Source of the DNA: Tsukamurella sp. TY48
GTDB taxonomy: Bacteria > Actinomycetota > Actinomycetes > Mycobacteriales > Mycobacteriaceae
Length of the DNA: 64,000 nucleotides
Assembly (NCBI RefSeq): GCF_019656655.1
Contig: NZ_BPMV01000001.1
Span: forward strand, 806,001 to 870,000
Direction of reading: 5' to 3'
Shown here: positions 25,699-33,891 of the stretch, piece after piece
Numbering within the stretch: position 1 is the stretch's first letter
How the letters are laid out: every line of letters starts with the position of its first letter
Position numbers and translations under genes: made by a program
Notes under the pieces: model-generated
What the model saw: the letters and a program-made list of their open reading frames with translations, nothing else
What the model was told of the DNA's origin: nothing
Database searches by the model: none

Positions 25699-27141
25699 AT
25701 GCAGTTCACCGAGCTGGCCACGTATCCGCTTCGCCCCGGCGAATTGCGCAACTGGATCCCCACCACCGGCCCGGCCTCCCGGTGGCGCGACGACCCGCGC
25801 GCCACCTCGCACGTGCACGAGGCGCACCTGCGCGGCGCGCTGTCGATCCTGCAGCGCCGGCACATCGACGGCGGTCGCGAGTCCTGGCTGGGCCTGGGGA
25901 TAGAGTTCGACGAGCCGCTGTCCATCCCCGGCCTGCGCACCGCGCTGCGGGCCTGGATCGACCGGCACGAGGTGCTGCGCACCCACGTCTTCCTGGAGGA
26001 CGGCGTTCCGCGGCGGCGCAGCGCGCTGCCGGACACCGTGGATCTCAAGGTCCAGACGGTGGGCACCTACAGCAGCACCGAGCCCCTGGCCGAGCAGTTG
26101 CTGGGTGAGTTCGATAGGGCCACGGCGCCGCTCACCTGGCCCGCGTACATGTTCTCGACGGTGGCGCGGGAGGACTCGTTCACGCTGTTCTTCGCCGCCG
26201 ATCATTCGCTGCTGGACGGCTACTCGCTGATCCTGAGCCCGTACGAGCTGCGCGAGCTGTACCGCGAGGCGGTGCACGGCGACGAGCCGCGGCTGATCCC
26301 CGCCGGCAGCTACGTGAACTACTCCGATACCGACCGGCAGTCCGCCGACCGTGCCACCGCCGATCATCCGGCGGCGGTGATGTGGGAGGAGTACCTCACC
26401 GAGACCTCCTTCCAGCCCGAGCCGTTCCCCATGCCGCTGCTGCCGCCGAGCGCCAAGGTGCTGGCGGACGAGACGCTCGCCGCGCTCAGCCTCGACCCCG
26501 ACGGGGTGCCGCGGATGCCGCAGAACGCCCTGAACTTCCATCTGCTCGACGACGAGCGGGCCAACAACTTCACCCGCGTGTGTTCCGAGGCGGGCGCCAC
26601 GCTGGTGACCGGCGTGCTCGCGTGCATGGCGAAGATCAACACCGATCTGGGCTTCGGCCCGGTGTTCCGGTGCGCGGTCACCCGGCACACCCGCGACGCG
26701 GAGCAGTGGATCGCGGCGCTCGGCTGGTTCGTGGGCATCGCCCCCTTCCGGCTGGACACCACGGGGACCCGTACTTTCGGCGAGCTGGCGCAGCGCTCGC
26801 AGGAGCAGTGGCGGCACTCGAAGGTCGGCAGCACCCTGCCCTACCTGCGGATTGGCGAGGTGCTGGGCTCCGCGCCCCCGCCGAGGTTCGTGGTCTCGTT
26901 CATGGACACCCGCTCGGCGCCCGGTTCGGCGGTCAACGACGCGGGTGGCGCGGGTGCGCTCCGCTCGCGCGATTACTCGCTGGAGGACGTCTATCTGTGG
27001 ATGCTGCGCACGCCCACCGGACTGCACGTGGCGGCGCGGTTCCCGGGCTTCGACACCGCGCGCCGCAGCATGACGCTGTACCTCGGCGCGCTACGGTCGA
27101 TGTTGACCGAGATCGGCGACGCAACGGTTACTCGCGGGTAA
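25699..27141 (+). CDS. PapA2-like acyltransferase 5
   Basis: This 480-residue condensation-domain acyltransferase resembles the mycobacterial PapA1/PapA2/PapA3 type more than PapA5. Shared features are a W/P-rich N-terminus (RPGELRNWIP), DHSLLDGYS as the catalytic motif (His169, Asp173), LGWFVGIAPFRL and RFVVSFMDTRSAPGS. PapA2 and PapA1 acylate trehalose sulfate in sulfolipid synthesis. That makes a trehalose-like sugar acceptor plausible here, but it is inference. It sits between sufE-like and accA3, about 1.3 kb from the six-gene acyltransferase cluster. A short hairpin (27126-27143) spans its stop. Confidence 0.82.
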   Translation: MQFTELATYPLRPGELRNWIPTTGPASRWRDDPRATSHVHEAHLRGALSILQRRHIDGGRESWLGLGIEFDEPLSIPGLRTALRAWIDRHEVLRTHVFLEDGVPRRRSALPDTVDLKVQTVGTYSSTEPLAEQLLGEFDRATAPLTWPAYMFSTVAREDSFTLFFAADHSLLDGYSLILSPYELRELYREAVHGDEPRLIPAGSYVNYSDTDRQSADRATADHPAAVMWEEYLTETSFQPEPFPMPLLPPSAKVLADETLAALSLDPDGVPRMPQNALNFHLLDDERANNFTRVCSEAGATLVTGVLACMAKINTDLGFGPVFRCAVTRHTRDAEQWIAALGWFVGIAPFRLDTTGTRTFGELAQRSQEQWRHSKVGSTLPYLRIGEVLGSAPPPRFVVSFMDTRSAPGSAVNDAGGAGALRSRDYSLEDVYLWMLRTPTGLHVAARFPGFDTARRSMTLYLGALRSMLTEIGDATVTRG

Positions 27142-27191
27142 CCCATTCGCGGGGGACTGTCGCGTGCGCCACAGCGGGTGAGGCATAGACT

Positions 27192-27255
27192 CCGTCTGGA
27201 GCCTGGCCCGACAACGGGTGTACACAGACGGCTGCGCGCGCACCCTCGCGCAGCC
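27192..27255 (+). promoter_or_regulatory. Structured accA3 leader (two stem-loops)
   Basis: CCGTCTG (27192-27198) pairs with CAGACGG (27225-27231), and GGCTGCGCG (27230-27238) pairs with CGCGCAGCC (27247-27255). The two stems share 2 bases, so they partly compete. They lie between a possible TAGACT -10 (27186-27191) and the accA3 ribosome-binding site GAGGAG. Function is unknown. Confidence 0.4.
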
Positions 27256-27272
27256 TGGAACGAGGAGATTGA

Positions 27273-29078
27273 GTGGCAGCGCACGCCGATAAGAAGATCG
27301 AGAAGGTGCTCATCGCCAACCGCGGCGAGATCGCGGTTCGCGTGATCCGGGCCGCGCGAGATGCCGGCCTGACCAGCGTCGCCGTCTACGCCGAGCCCGA
27401 CGCCGACGCCAAGTTCGTGCGCCTGGCCGACGAGGCCTTCGCGCTGGGCGGCCAGACCTCCGCCGAGTCGTACCTGGTCTTCGACAAGATCCTGGACGCC
27501 GCCGCGAAGTCCGGTGCCGATGCGATCCACCCCGGCTACGGCTTCCTGTCGGAGAACGCCGACTTCGCGCAGGCCGTGATCGACGCGGGCCTCACCTGGA
27601 TCGGCCCGTCGCCGTCGTCGATCCGTGACCTGGGCGACAAGGTGACCGCGCGGCACATCGCCGAGCGCGCCAACGCGCCGATGGCCCCCGGTACCAAGGA
27701 CCCGGTCAAGGACGCCGACGAGGTCGTCGCCTTCGCCAAGGAGTACGGCGTGCCCGTCGCCATCAAGGCGGCGTTCGGCGGCGGTGGCCGCGGCATGAAG
27801 GTCGCGTACACCATCGAGGAGATCCCCGAGCTGTTCGAGTCGGCCACCCGTGAGGCCGTGGCGGCCTTCGGTCGCGGCGAGTGCTTCGTGGAGCGCTACC
27901 TGGACAAGGCCCGCCACGTCGAGGCGCAGGTCATCGCCGATCAGCACGGCAACGTGGTGGTCGCGGGCACCCGCGACTGCTCGCTGCAGCGCCGCTTCCA
28001 GAAGCTGGTCGAGGAGGCGCCCGCACCCTTCCTCACCGACGAGCAGCGCGCCCGCATCCACCAGTCCGCCAAGGACATCTGCCGCGAGGCGGGCTACTAC
28101 GGTGCCGGCACCGTGGAGTTCCTCGTGGCCGCCGATGGCCTGGTCAGCTTCCTCGAGGTGAACACGCGCCTGCAGGTGGAGCACCCGGTCACCGAGGAGA
28201 CCGCGGGTATCGACCTGGTGCGCCAGCAGTTCCGCATCGCCGAGGGCAAGGAGCTGACTATCACGGAGGATCCCACTCCGCGCGGTCACAGCTTCGAGTT
28301 CCGGATCAACGGCGAGGACGCCGGTCGCGGCTTCCTGCCCGCCCCCGGCCCCATCACCGTGTACCGCGAGCCCACCGGCCCCGGCGTGCGCGTCGACTCC
28401 GGCGTGGATCAGGGCGATGTGATCGGCGGCCAGTTCGACTCGATGCTGGCCAAGCTCATCGTGACCGGCGCGACCCGCCAGGAGGCGCTGGAGCGCTCGC
28501 GGCGCGCGCTGGCCGAGTTCGAGGTCGATGGCCTCGCGACGGTCATCCCGTTCCACCGCCACATCGTCTCCAACCCCGCCTTCATCGGAGACGGCGAGAA
28601 GTTCGACATCTACACCAAGTGGATCGAGACCGATTGGGAGAACCCGATCGAGCCCTACGCCGGTGGCCAGGCCATCGAGGAGGACGACTCGCTCCCCCGC
28701 CAGAACGTGGTCGTGGTGGTCGACGGCCGCCGCGTCGAGGTCTCGCTCCCGGGCGAGCTGTCGCTGGGCGGCGGCGGCAACGCCGGTGGCGCCGGTGTGA
28801 TCCGCCGCAAGCCGAAGCCGCGCACCCGTGACCGGAGCGCCGGCGTGGCCGCGACCGGTGACTCGGTGACCGCTCCGATGCAGGGCACGGTCGTCAAGGT
28901 GGCCGTCGAGGAGGGCCAGGAGGTCAAGGCCGGCGAGCTGGTCGTGGTCCTGGAGGCCATGAAGATGGAGAACCCGGTGGCCGCGCACAAGGACGGTGTC
29001 GTGACCGGCCTGTCGGTCGAGCCGGGCACCGCCGTCACGCAGGGCACCGTGCTCCTCGAGCTGAAGTCCGCGGAGTAG
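27273..29078 (+). CDS. accA3: Acyl-CoA carboxylase alpha subunit AccA3
   Basis: This is the biotin carboxylase plus biotin carrier subunit (601 residues) shared by several actinobacterial acyl-CoA carboxylases. The biotin carboxylase domain starts [20 protein letters not shown], has the ATP-grasp loop FGGGGRGMK and the [19 protein letters not shown] region. [15 protein letters not shown] is the catalytic segment. The C-terminal carrier has the biotinylation site EAMKMEN, with Lys564. The start is GTG with GAGGAG 5 nt upstream. It works with AccD5 and AccE5 from 14.2-16.2 kb and is biotinylated by BirA. Confidence 0.96.
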   Translation: MAAHADKKIEKVLIANRGEIAVRVIRAARDAGLTSVAVYAEPDADAKFVRLADEAFALGGQTSAESYLVFDKILDAAAKSGADAIHPGYGFLSENADFAQAVIDAGLTWIGPSPSSIRDLGDKVTARHIAERANAPMAPGTKDPVKDADEVVAFAKEYGVPVAIKAAFGGGGRGMKVAYTIEEIPELFESATREAVAAFGRGECFVERYLDKARHVEAQVIADQHGNVVVAGTRDCSLQRRFQKLVEEAPAPFLTDEQRARIHQSAKDICREAGYYGAGTVEFLVAADGLVSFLEVNTRLQVEHPVTEETAGIDLVRQQFRIAEGKELTITEDPTPRGHSFEFRINGEDAGRGFLPAPGPITVYREPTGPGVRVDSGVDQGDVIGGQFDSMLAKLIVTGATRQEALERSRRALAEFEVDGLATVIPFHRHIVSNPAFIGDGEKFDIYTKWIETDWENPIEPYAGGQAIEEDDSLPRQNVVVVVDGRRVEVSLPGELSLGGGGNAGGAGVIRRKPKPRTRDRSAGVAATGDSVTAPMQGTVVKVAVEEGQEVKAGELVVVLEAMKMENPVAAHKDGVVTGLSVEPGTAVTQGTVLLELKSAE

Positions 29079-29094
29079 CTGGAAGAACCGGATC

Positions 29095-29322
29095 GTGGAT
29101 CCGATAGGCCTCAACGTCGGGGCGTGGTACCTCACGGAACTGCGCCCCGACGCCTGGCTGGCCGATGAGGCCTACGCCTGGGCCGTCCGCGTGAACACCA
29201 CCGGTGATTCGATCGGCGAGGTCACGCTGCACCCGTCGGGCGAGGTCACCGTCGACGGCCCCGATTCCGAGGGCCTGCGCACCGCGCGCGATGCGGTGAC
29301 GCGATTCGGCGCCTCGCTCTAG
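29095..29322 (+). CDS. Small hypothetical protein downstream of accA3
   Basis: This 75-residue protein starts with GTG, 16 bp after accA3 and in the same direction. It reads as a compact alpha/beta domain with amphipathic strands (WAVRVNTTGDSIGEVTLHPSGEVTVDG). Third-codon G/C content matches the neighbouring genes, which supports it as a real gene. I do not recognise a family or function. It is probably co-transcribed with accA3. Confidence 0.55.
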   Translation: MDPIGLNVGAWYLTELRPDAWLADEAYAWAVRVNTTGDSIGEVTLHPSGEVTVDGPDSEGLRTARDAVTRFGASL

Positions 29323-29365
29323 CGAAATCGCCCCGCCCGGCCCCGCGCCGAGCGATGATCTGTGC

Positions 29366-29770
29366 ATGGCGAAGAAGAAGGAACCCGAGAAGGTTCCCCC
29401 GTCCATCTCGGACTCGATGACCGGTCTGGTGGATTCGGTGCGCTCCGCGGCCACCCGCGCGATGGACAACACCGGCCGCACGGTCAACAGCGTGGGCAAG
29501 CTCAGCACCGTCCCGCCCGACACCATCGAGCTGATCTCCGAGCTGCCGAAGATGATGCTCGCGATGGCCGACATGATCGAGCGCGCGAACAACGTGATCG
29601 ACCGGGTCGAGCGGATGACCGCGGTGGCCGATCCCGCGCTGAACACCCTCGACGCGGTGCTCCCGCCCCTGGTCGAGGTCACGAACAAGCTCACCGACGT
29701 CCAGAAGGGCGTCAACAAGCTCCCCGGCGTCAGTCACCTCCGCAAGGCCACCGGCCTCAGCAACGACTGA
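29366..29770 (+). CDS. Hypothetical amphipathic-helix protein
   Basis: This 134-residue protein has a basic N-terminus (MAKKKEPEKVP). A long, mostly helical region follows with regular hydrophobic spacing (ELPKMMLAMADMIERANNVIDRVERMTAV), then LPPLVEVTNKLTDVQKGVNKLPG. There is no signal peptide, membrane helix or Cys. The pattern is that of a coiled-coil or membrane-surface-associated helix protein. No family was recognised. It lies 43 bp after the previous small gene, with a weak ribosome-binding site. Confidence 0.6.
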   Translation: MAKKKEPEKVPPSISDSMTGLVDSVRSAATRAMDNTGRTVNSVGKLSTVPPDTIELISELPKMMLAMADMIERANNVIDRVERMTAVADPALNTLDAVLPPLVEVTNKLTDVQKGVNKLPGVSHLRKATGLSND

Positions 29771-29809
29771 GCGACTCGCGGCCCGTTCGGGGCGGCGTCG
29801 GTGCTCGAT

Positions 29810-30406
29810 TCACCGTTTCCGTTGGAGGAACATGACATCCGTCTCCTCTCGGAGGACTCCCGAGATGAGATCGAAACCACGCGGATTGAGTTCGGCGGAT
29901 CGACTCGCGACATCGACCGCGTCCAGGTCGATCTGCGAGATGCCTGCCGCTCGGATGCCTGCGATCGAGGTGGCCCACACGATGGTCCGAATGCCGCACC
30001 ACGCCATGGCGCTCATACACATGGAGCAGGGCTCTCCCGTGGTGTACAGGGTCGTGTCGGCCCACCCGCTCAGCCCTCGATCGGCGTAGTCGTTGATCGC
30101 AACTATTTCGCCGTGCAGGATCGGGTTCGTCTTCGACGAGTTGGCCCCGCGCGCCACCACCGCATCGGTGCGTCGATCGACGATGACCGCGCCGAAGGGA
30201 TAGCTGGCGTTCTTCCGGCCTTCGGCGACCGCCTGGCGCATGAAACCTTCGTGGTACGCACGATCTGCACCCGACAGTGCCGATGCGTCGCGAACCCGCG
30301 GTGACGAGGGAGCCGCGAAGACGGCGCCGGGGTTGGTCGCTGCGAATGCCGAGGCGACGGTGACCGTGAGGGCGGCGGGGAACAGGCTGCGTCGCGAAAG
30401 CGTCAT
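29810..30406 (-). CDS. Tat-exported nucleoside deaminase family protein
   Basis: This 198-residue cytidine/deoxycytidylate-deaminase-fold protein has zinc ligands in HGE (His98, Glu100) and PCSMC (Cys127, Cys130). HGE replaces the usual HAE. The family deaminates nucleobases or nucleosides. Unusually, the N-terminus TLSRRSLFPAALTVTVASAFA looks like a twin-arginine signal peptide with an AxA-like cleavage site near residue 32, so the enzyme is probably extracytoplasmic. The ATG has a strong AAGGAGG site. It lies downstream of the XRE-cupin regulator gene on the same strand. Confidence 0.82.
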   Translation of the reverse strand: MTLSRRSLFPAALTVTVASAFAATNPGAVFAAPSSPRVRDASALSGADRAYHEGFMRQAVAEGRKNASYPFGAVIVDRRTDAVVARGANSSKTNPILHGEIVAINDYADRGLSGWADTTLYTTGEPCSMCMSAMAWCGIRTIVWATSIAGIRAAGISQIDLDAVDVASRSAELNPRGFDLISGVLREETDVMFLQRKR

Positions 30407-30741
30407 GGGGCCTCCTTGCAGGTGGTTCCGGGACGAAGTCCCTCGCGCGGGCACGAACGCGCGAGCACGAACACTCGAGCGCGGGGAGCGCGATCGCTGA
30501 TGCGCACTTCCGTGGTCCCGAGAACATCGACATCGGTAGTGATTCCGTCGCGCACAGCGCTGGGCGCACGGCCAGTCACCCGCTCCGCCCGGTCGGCTGA
30601 ACCGGTTGGACGCGCTGCGACGATGCAGTCGCGGGCTCCTTGATCTGATTGTGCCCGAACATGACCGGCTCGGCAGTGCTGAGACGAAACTGCGACCGAG
30701 ACACGGTTATCTCGGACGAACGGCTGCAAGCGCGCCGTCAT
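30403..30741 (-). CDS. Questionable ORF between XRE-cupin and deaminase genes
   Basis: A 112-codon frame fills the roughly 330-bp gap exactly. Its ATG overlaps the XRE-cupin stop (ATGA) and its stop overlaps the deaminase ATG (ATGA). Against it, G/C at third positions is only about 60 percent, well below the surrounding genes. No ribosome-binding site was checked as convincing, and the product is Arg-rich with no recognisable domain. It may be a non-coding gap with fortuitous overlaps. Listed so that the gap is accounted for. Confidence 0.22.
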   Translation of the reverse strand: MTARLQPFVRDNRVSVAVSSQHCRAGHVRAQSDQGARDCIVAARPTGSADRAERVTGRAPSAVRDGITTDVDVLGTTEVRISDRAPRARVFVLARSCPREGLRPGTTCKEAP

Positions 30742-31313
30742 TCCCCCCAGACGTGATGGGCGCGCTCGCCCTGCGGCCCGTAGATACCCAGGTACTCAAC
30801 GGGTTTGTCGTCGGCGCTGCCGAACCAGTGCGGTAGCCGGGTGTCGAATTCGATCACCTCGCCGGGCTTGATGATCATGTCCTTCTCGCCGAGGATCAGG
30901 CGCAGGTTCCCGTCGAGCACGTACACCCAGTGATAGCCCGGATGCGATACCTGGGTGTGGGTCCGCGTGCCCGGCTGCGGCCGGATCACCTCTTTGAACG
31001 TGCGCAGTCCGCCGGCCCGGCGGGTGAGCGGGACGATCGTGCGGTCACCGTGCCGGACGGGCTTGAGCCGCACGCGCGGATCGCCGGTCTCGGGGGCGTC
31101 GACGAGCTCGTCGAGCGGCAGTCCGTAGGTCCGCGCGAGCGGGAGCAACAGTTCCAGGGTGGGCTTGCGGGAGCCGCCCTCCAGCCGGGACAGGGTGCTC
31201 ACCGAGATCCCGGTGGCCTCGGCGACGGCGGTGAGGGTGATATCGCGCTCCTGGCGGATGGCGCGCAATCGCGGACCCACCTGGGCCAGTACCGGATCGG
31301 TCGCTTCGGTCAT
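30738..31313 (-). CDS. XRE-family regulator with cupin domain
   Basis: This 191-residue cytoplasmic regulator has an N-terminal helix-turn-helix at about residues 12-65 (RLRAIRQERDITLTAVAEATGISVSTLSRLEGGSRKP). The C-terminal cupin sensor domain includes HPGYHWVYVLDGNLRLILGEKDMIIKPGEVIEFDTRLPHWF. Proteins of this design sense small ligands and often repress adjacent genes. The ATG is preceded by GGAG. It is divergent from the FMN reductase gene across 123 bp containing two palindromes, so control of that gene is plausible. Confidence 0.88.
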   Translation of the reverse strand: MTEATDPVLAQVGPRLRAIRQERDITLTAVAEATGISVSTLSRLEGGSRKPTLELLLPLARTYGLPLDELVDAPETGDPRVRLKPVRHGDRTIVPLTRRAGGLRTFKEVIRPQPGTRTHTQVSHPGYHWVYVLDGNLRLILGEKDMIIKPGEVIEFDTRLPHWFGSADDKPVEYLGIYGPQGERAHHVWGE

Positions 31314-31323
31314 ATCTCCATTG

Positions 31324-31376
31324 TGCCGACTCGGCAATCGGGTTTGCCGGAACCTCGCCTAGCGGACCGCGGTCCG
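31324..31376. promoter_or_regulatory. Two palindromes in the XRE-cupin/FMN reductase gap
   Basis: TGCCGACTCGGCA (31324-31336) and CGGACCGCGGTCCG (31363-31376) are perfect palindromes in the 123-bp divergent promoter region. GC-rich palindromes arise easily in this DNA, so each alone is weak evidence. Two in one promoter gap next to a regulator gene are worth recording as operator candidates. Confidence 0.35.
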
Positions 31377-31436
31377 TTACGCTACCGTGGTGGAGTCGCC
31401 CGGACCGGCCGGGCTGAGCACACGAAAGGACTTCCC

Positions 31437-31988
31437 ATGAAGATCGGTGTCATCGAGGGCTCCATCCGCGACGGACGCAAGGCCGAGCAGATCGGGCAGT
31501 GGGTCGCCGCCGCAGCCGGCGCACGCGAGGGCGTCGAGGTCACCGTCCTCGACCTCAAGGAGTACGACGTCCCGCTGCTCACCTCCGCCACCGTGCCGGG
31601 TGCCGCGAACCGTCAGTACGACAACGCGGCCGTGACCGCCTGGGGCCAGGCCGTCGACGCGCAGGACGGATTCATCTTCGTCACCCCCGAGTACAACCAC
31701 TCGGTGCCCGGCGCCTTCAAGAACGCCTTCGACTCCATCGGACCCGAGTGGGCCGGCAAGACCGTGGCCTTCGTGGCCTACGGCGCCGACGGCGGCGTGC
31801 GTGCGGTGGAGCACTGGCGCCAGATCACCGCCAACTTCTCCATGGTCGATGCCCGCTCGCAGGTGAGCCTGGGCCTGTTCACCGATTTCGACGGCGAGGG
31901 CAACTTCGCACCGCTGGATCGCCGCCAGGCCGAGCTGCAGGGCGTGCTCGACGAGCTGACCGCCGCCACCGCGCGCAACCTGGGTTAG
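31437..31988 (+). CDS. NAD(P)H-dependent FMN reductase family protein
   Basis: This 183-residue flavodoxin-fold oxidoreductase is predicted to reduce FMN or quinone-like substrates with NAD(P)H. The N-terminal phosphate-binding loop VIEGSIRDGRKAEQIGQW and the family motif FVTPEYNHSVPGAFKNAFD are clear. The length is typical. AAAGGA lies 7 nt before the ATG. It is divergent from the XRE-cupin regulator and followed by a 13-bp GC-rich hairpin. Confidence 0.88.
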   Translation: MKIGVIEGSIRDGRKAEQIGQWVAAAAGAREGVEVTVLDLKEYDVPLLTSATVPGAANRQYDNAAVTAWGQAVDAQDGFIFVTPEYNHSVPGAFKNAFDSIGPEWAGKTVAFVAYGADGGVRAVEHWRQITANFSMVDARSQVSLGLFTDFDGEGNFAPLDRRQAELQGVLDELTAATARNLG

Positions 31989-31994
31989 CAGCGT

Positions 31995-32028
31995 CGTCGG
32001 GCCTCGGCGCCGATCCCGAGGCCCGACG
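31995..32028 (+). terminator. Hairpin terminator after FMN reductase
   Basis: The 13-base arms CGTCGGGCCTCGG and CCGAGGCCCGACG form a perfect stem around an 8-nt loop, starting 7 nt after the FMN reductase stop. There is no T-run, which is common for actinobacterial terminators. Confidence 0.7.
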
Positions 32029-32042
32029 CGCACCCCGCCGAT

Positions 32043-32060
32043 CGATTACACTGCTAATCG
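32043..32060. promoter_or_regulatory. 6-6-6 inverted repeat before amidohydrolase gene
   Basis: CGATTA and TAATCG flank a 6-base spacer, ending 21 bp before the amidohydrolase ATG. The AT-rich arms stand out in this GC-rich DNA. The sequence could hold the promoter -10 region and an operator. No regulator gene is adjacent. Confidence 0.4.
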
Positions 32061-32081
32061 TATCGGCGACAAGGGGGCCTC

Positions 32082-33845
32082 ATGAGCTTCGATCTCATCG
32101 TCCGTGACGGGCTCTGGTTCGACGGCACGGGCGCCGAGCCCCGGCGCGCGCACCTCGGCATCCGCGACGGCCGGGTGGCCTCGGTCTCCGCCGAACCGCT
32201 CGACGAGGCCGGGTGCCCCGAGGTGATCGACGCCGCCGGCAGGTGGGTGATGCCCGGCTTCGTGGACATCCACACCCACTACGACGCCGAGGTGCTGCTC
32301 AACCCCGGCCTCGACGAATCGGTCCGGCACGGCGTGACCACCGTGGTGCTCGGCTGTTGCTCGATGTCCACGGTGTACGCCACCTCCGAGGACGCCGCCG
32401 ATCTGTTCAGCCGCGTGGAGGCCGTGCCCCGCAAGCACGTGATCGCCGCGCTCGAGGACTTCCGAGATTGGACCGATCCCGAGGGCTACATCAAGCGCCT
32501 CGATTCCCTGCCCCTGGGCCCGAACATCGCCTCCTTCGTGGGACATTCGGACCTGAGGACCGCCGTCATGGGCCTGGGTCGCGCCACCGAGAACAGGTCG
32601 CTGCCCAGCCGCGCCGAACTGGACCGGATGGCGCAGATGCTCGACCGGGCGCTCGACGCCGGGATGCTCGGCATGTCCGGGATGGACGCGCCGATCGACA
32701 AGCTCGACGGTGACCGCTACCGCTCCCGCGCCCTGCCCTCGACCTATGCCTGGTGGCACGAGCGCTGGCGCCTGATCAACGTGCTGCGCGAGCGCGGCCG
32801 CATCCTGCAGAGCGCACCGAACATCAACAACCCGCTCACCGTGGTGATGTTCTTCCTGGCCTCCGGTAACCGGCTGTTCTCCCGCCGCCGCACCGTGCCG
32901 GTCAGCCTGCTGGTCGCGGCGGATTCCAAGTCCGCCAAGGGCGCCCACCGCGTGCTCAGCCTGGGCGCGGCGCTCGGCAACCGGATCTTCCGCTCGAAGA
33001 TCAAGTTCCAGCATCTGCCGCTCCCCTTCACCCTGTACTCCGACGGCATCGATCTGCCGGTCTTCGAGGAGTTCGGCGCGGGCACCGCGGCGTTGCACAT
33101 CCGCGATCAACTCGACCGCAACGAGCTGATGGCCGATACCGAGTACCGGCGCCGGTTCCGCCGCGAGTTCGCGCTCAAGAAGCACAAGCCCGGCTTGTGG
33201 CACAAGGACTTCCGCGATGCGGTCATCGTGGACTGTCCGGATGCGTCACTGATCGGCAAGAACTTCGCACAGATCGCCGACGAGCGCGGCATCGCCCCGT
33301 TGGACGCCTTCCTGGACGTGCTCGTGGAGAACGGCGAGAAGAACGTCCGGTGGACCACCACCGTGGGCAATCACCGCCCCGCGGTGCTCGACGAGATGGC
33401 GAAGGACCCGAACTTCCAGCTCGGCTTCTCCGATGCCGGTGCGCACCTGCGCAACATGGCCTTCTACAACTTCCCGCTGCGCTTCCTCAAGCGGATGCGC
33501 GATGCGGAACAGCGGGGTGCCACGGTACTGCCGCTGGGGCGCGCCGTGCACCGCCTCACCGGCGAGCTCGCCGGCTGGTTCGGCCTCGATGCCGGCCACC
33601 TGCGCGAGGGAGACCGAGCCGATTTCGTGATCATCGATCCGGCGAAGCTCGACGATGCCGTGGACGCCTACAACGAGGCGGCCGCTCCGTTCTTCGACGG
33701 TCTCTCGCGCATGGTCAACCGCAACGACGCGACGGTGGTCGCCACCGCGATCGGTGGCCGCGTGGTGTTCCGGCTCGGCGAGTTCGTCCCGGGCTACGGT
33801 CGTGACCAGCAGACCGGTCACTACCTCCGGGCCGGCGCGCGGTAA
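32082..33845 (+). CDS. N-acyl-D-amino-acid deacylase family amidohydrolase
   Basis: This metal-dependent amidohydrolase (587 residues) is of the D-aminoacylase type. The N-terminal small beta domain (FDLIVRDGLWFDGTG) leads into the metal motif MPGFVDIHTHYDAE (His64, His66). Later features are the SFVGHSDLR segment, GFSDAGAHLRNMAFYNFPL near the C-terminal metal site, and LREGDRADFVIIDP, which closes the composite domain. Relatives hydrolyse N-acyl-D-amino acids or related amides. The substrate is not certain, and the central region is longer than in D-aminoacylase. It appears monocistronic, with a 46-bp gap to a convergent peptidase gene. Confidence 0.83.
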   Translation: MSFDLIVRDGLWFDGTGAEPRRAHLGIRDGRVASVSAEPLDEAGCPEVIDAAGRWVMPGFVDIHTHYDAEVLLNPGLDESVRHGVTTVVLGCCSMSTVYATSEDAADLFSRVEAVPRKHVIAALEDFRDWTDPEGYIKRLDSLPLGPNIASFVGHSDLRTAVMGLGRATENRSLPSRAELDRMAQMLDRALDAGMLGMSGMDAPIDKLDGDRYRSRALPSTYAWWHERWRLINVLRERGRILQSAPNINNPLTVVMFFLASGNRLFSRRRTVPVSLLVAADSKSAKGAHRVLSLGAALGNRIFRSKIKFQHLPLPFTLYSDGIDLPVFEEFGAGTAALHIRDQLDRNELMADTEYRRRFRREFALKKHKPGLWHKDFRDAVIVDCPDASLIGKNFAQIADERGIAPLDAFLDVLVENGEKNVRWTTTVGNHRPAVLDEMAKDPNFQLGFSDAGAHLRNMAFYNFPLRFLKRMRDAEQRGATVLPLGRAVHRLTGELAGWFGLDAGHLREGDRADFVIIDPAKLDDAVDAYNEAAAPFFDGLSRMVNRNDATVVATAIGGRVVFRLGEFVPGYGRDQQTGHYLRAGAR

Positions 33846-33891
33846 TCCACCCACCGGTCCCGCGCGCCGACCCACGTCCACCGGCCCGCGT

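Noticed and set aside
27126-27143. GGTTAC/GTAACC hairpin as a terminator for the PapA2-like gene
   Set aside because: Six-base stem overlapping the stop codon and no T-run; too weak to call.
26991-29135. Long open frame antisense to accA3
   Set aside because: Low-complexity His/Asp/Val-rich product opposite a clear biotin carboxylase gene; a reading-frame shadow.
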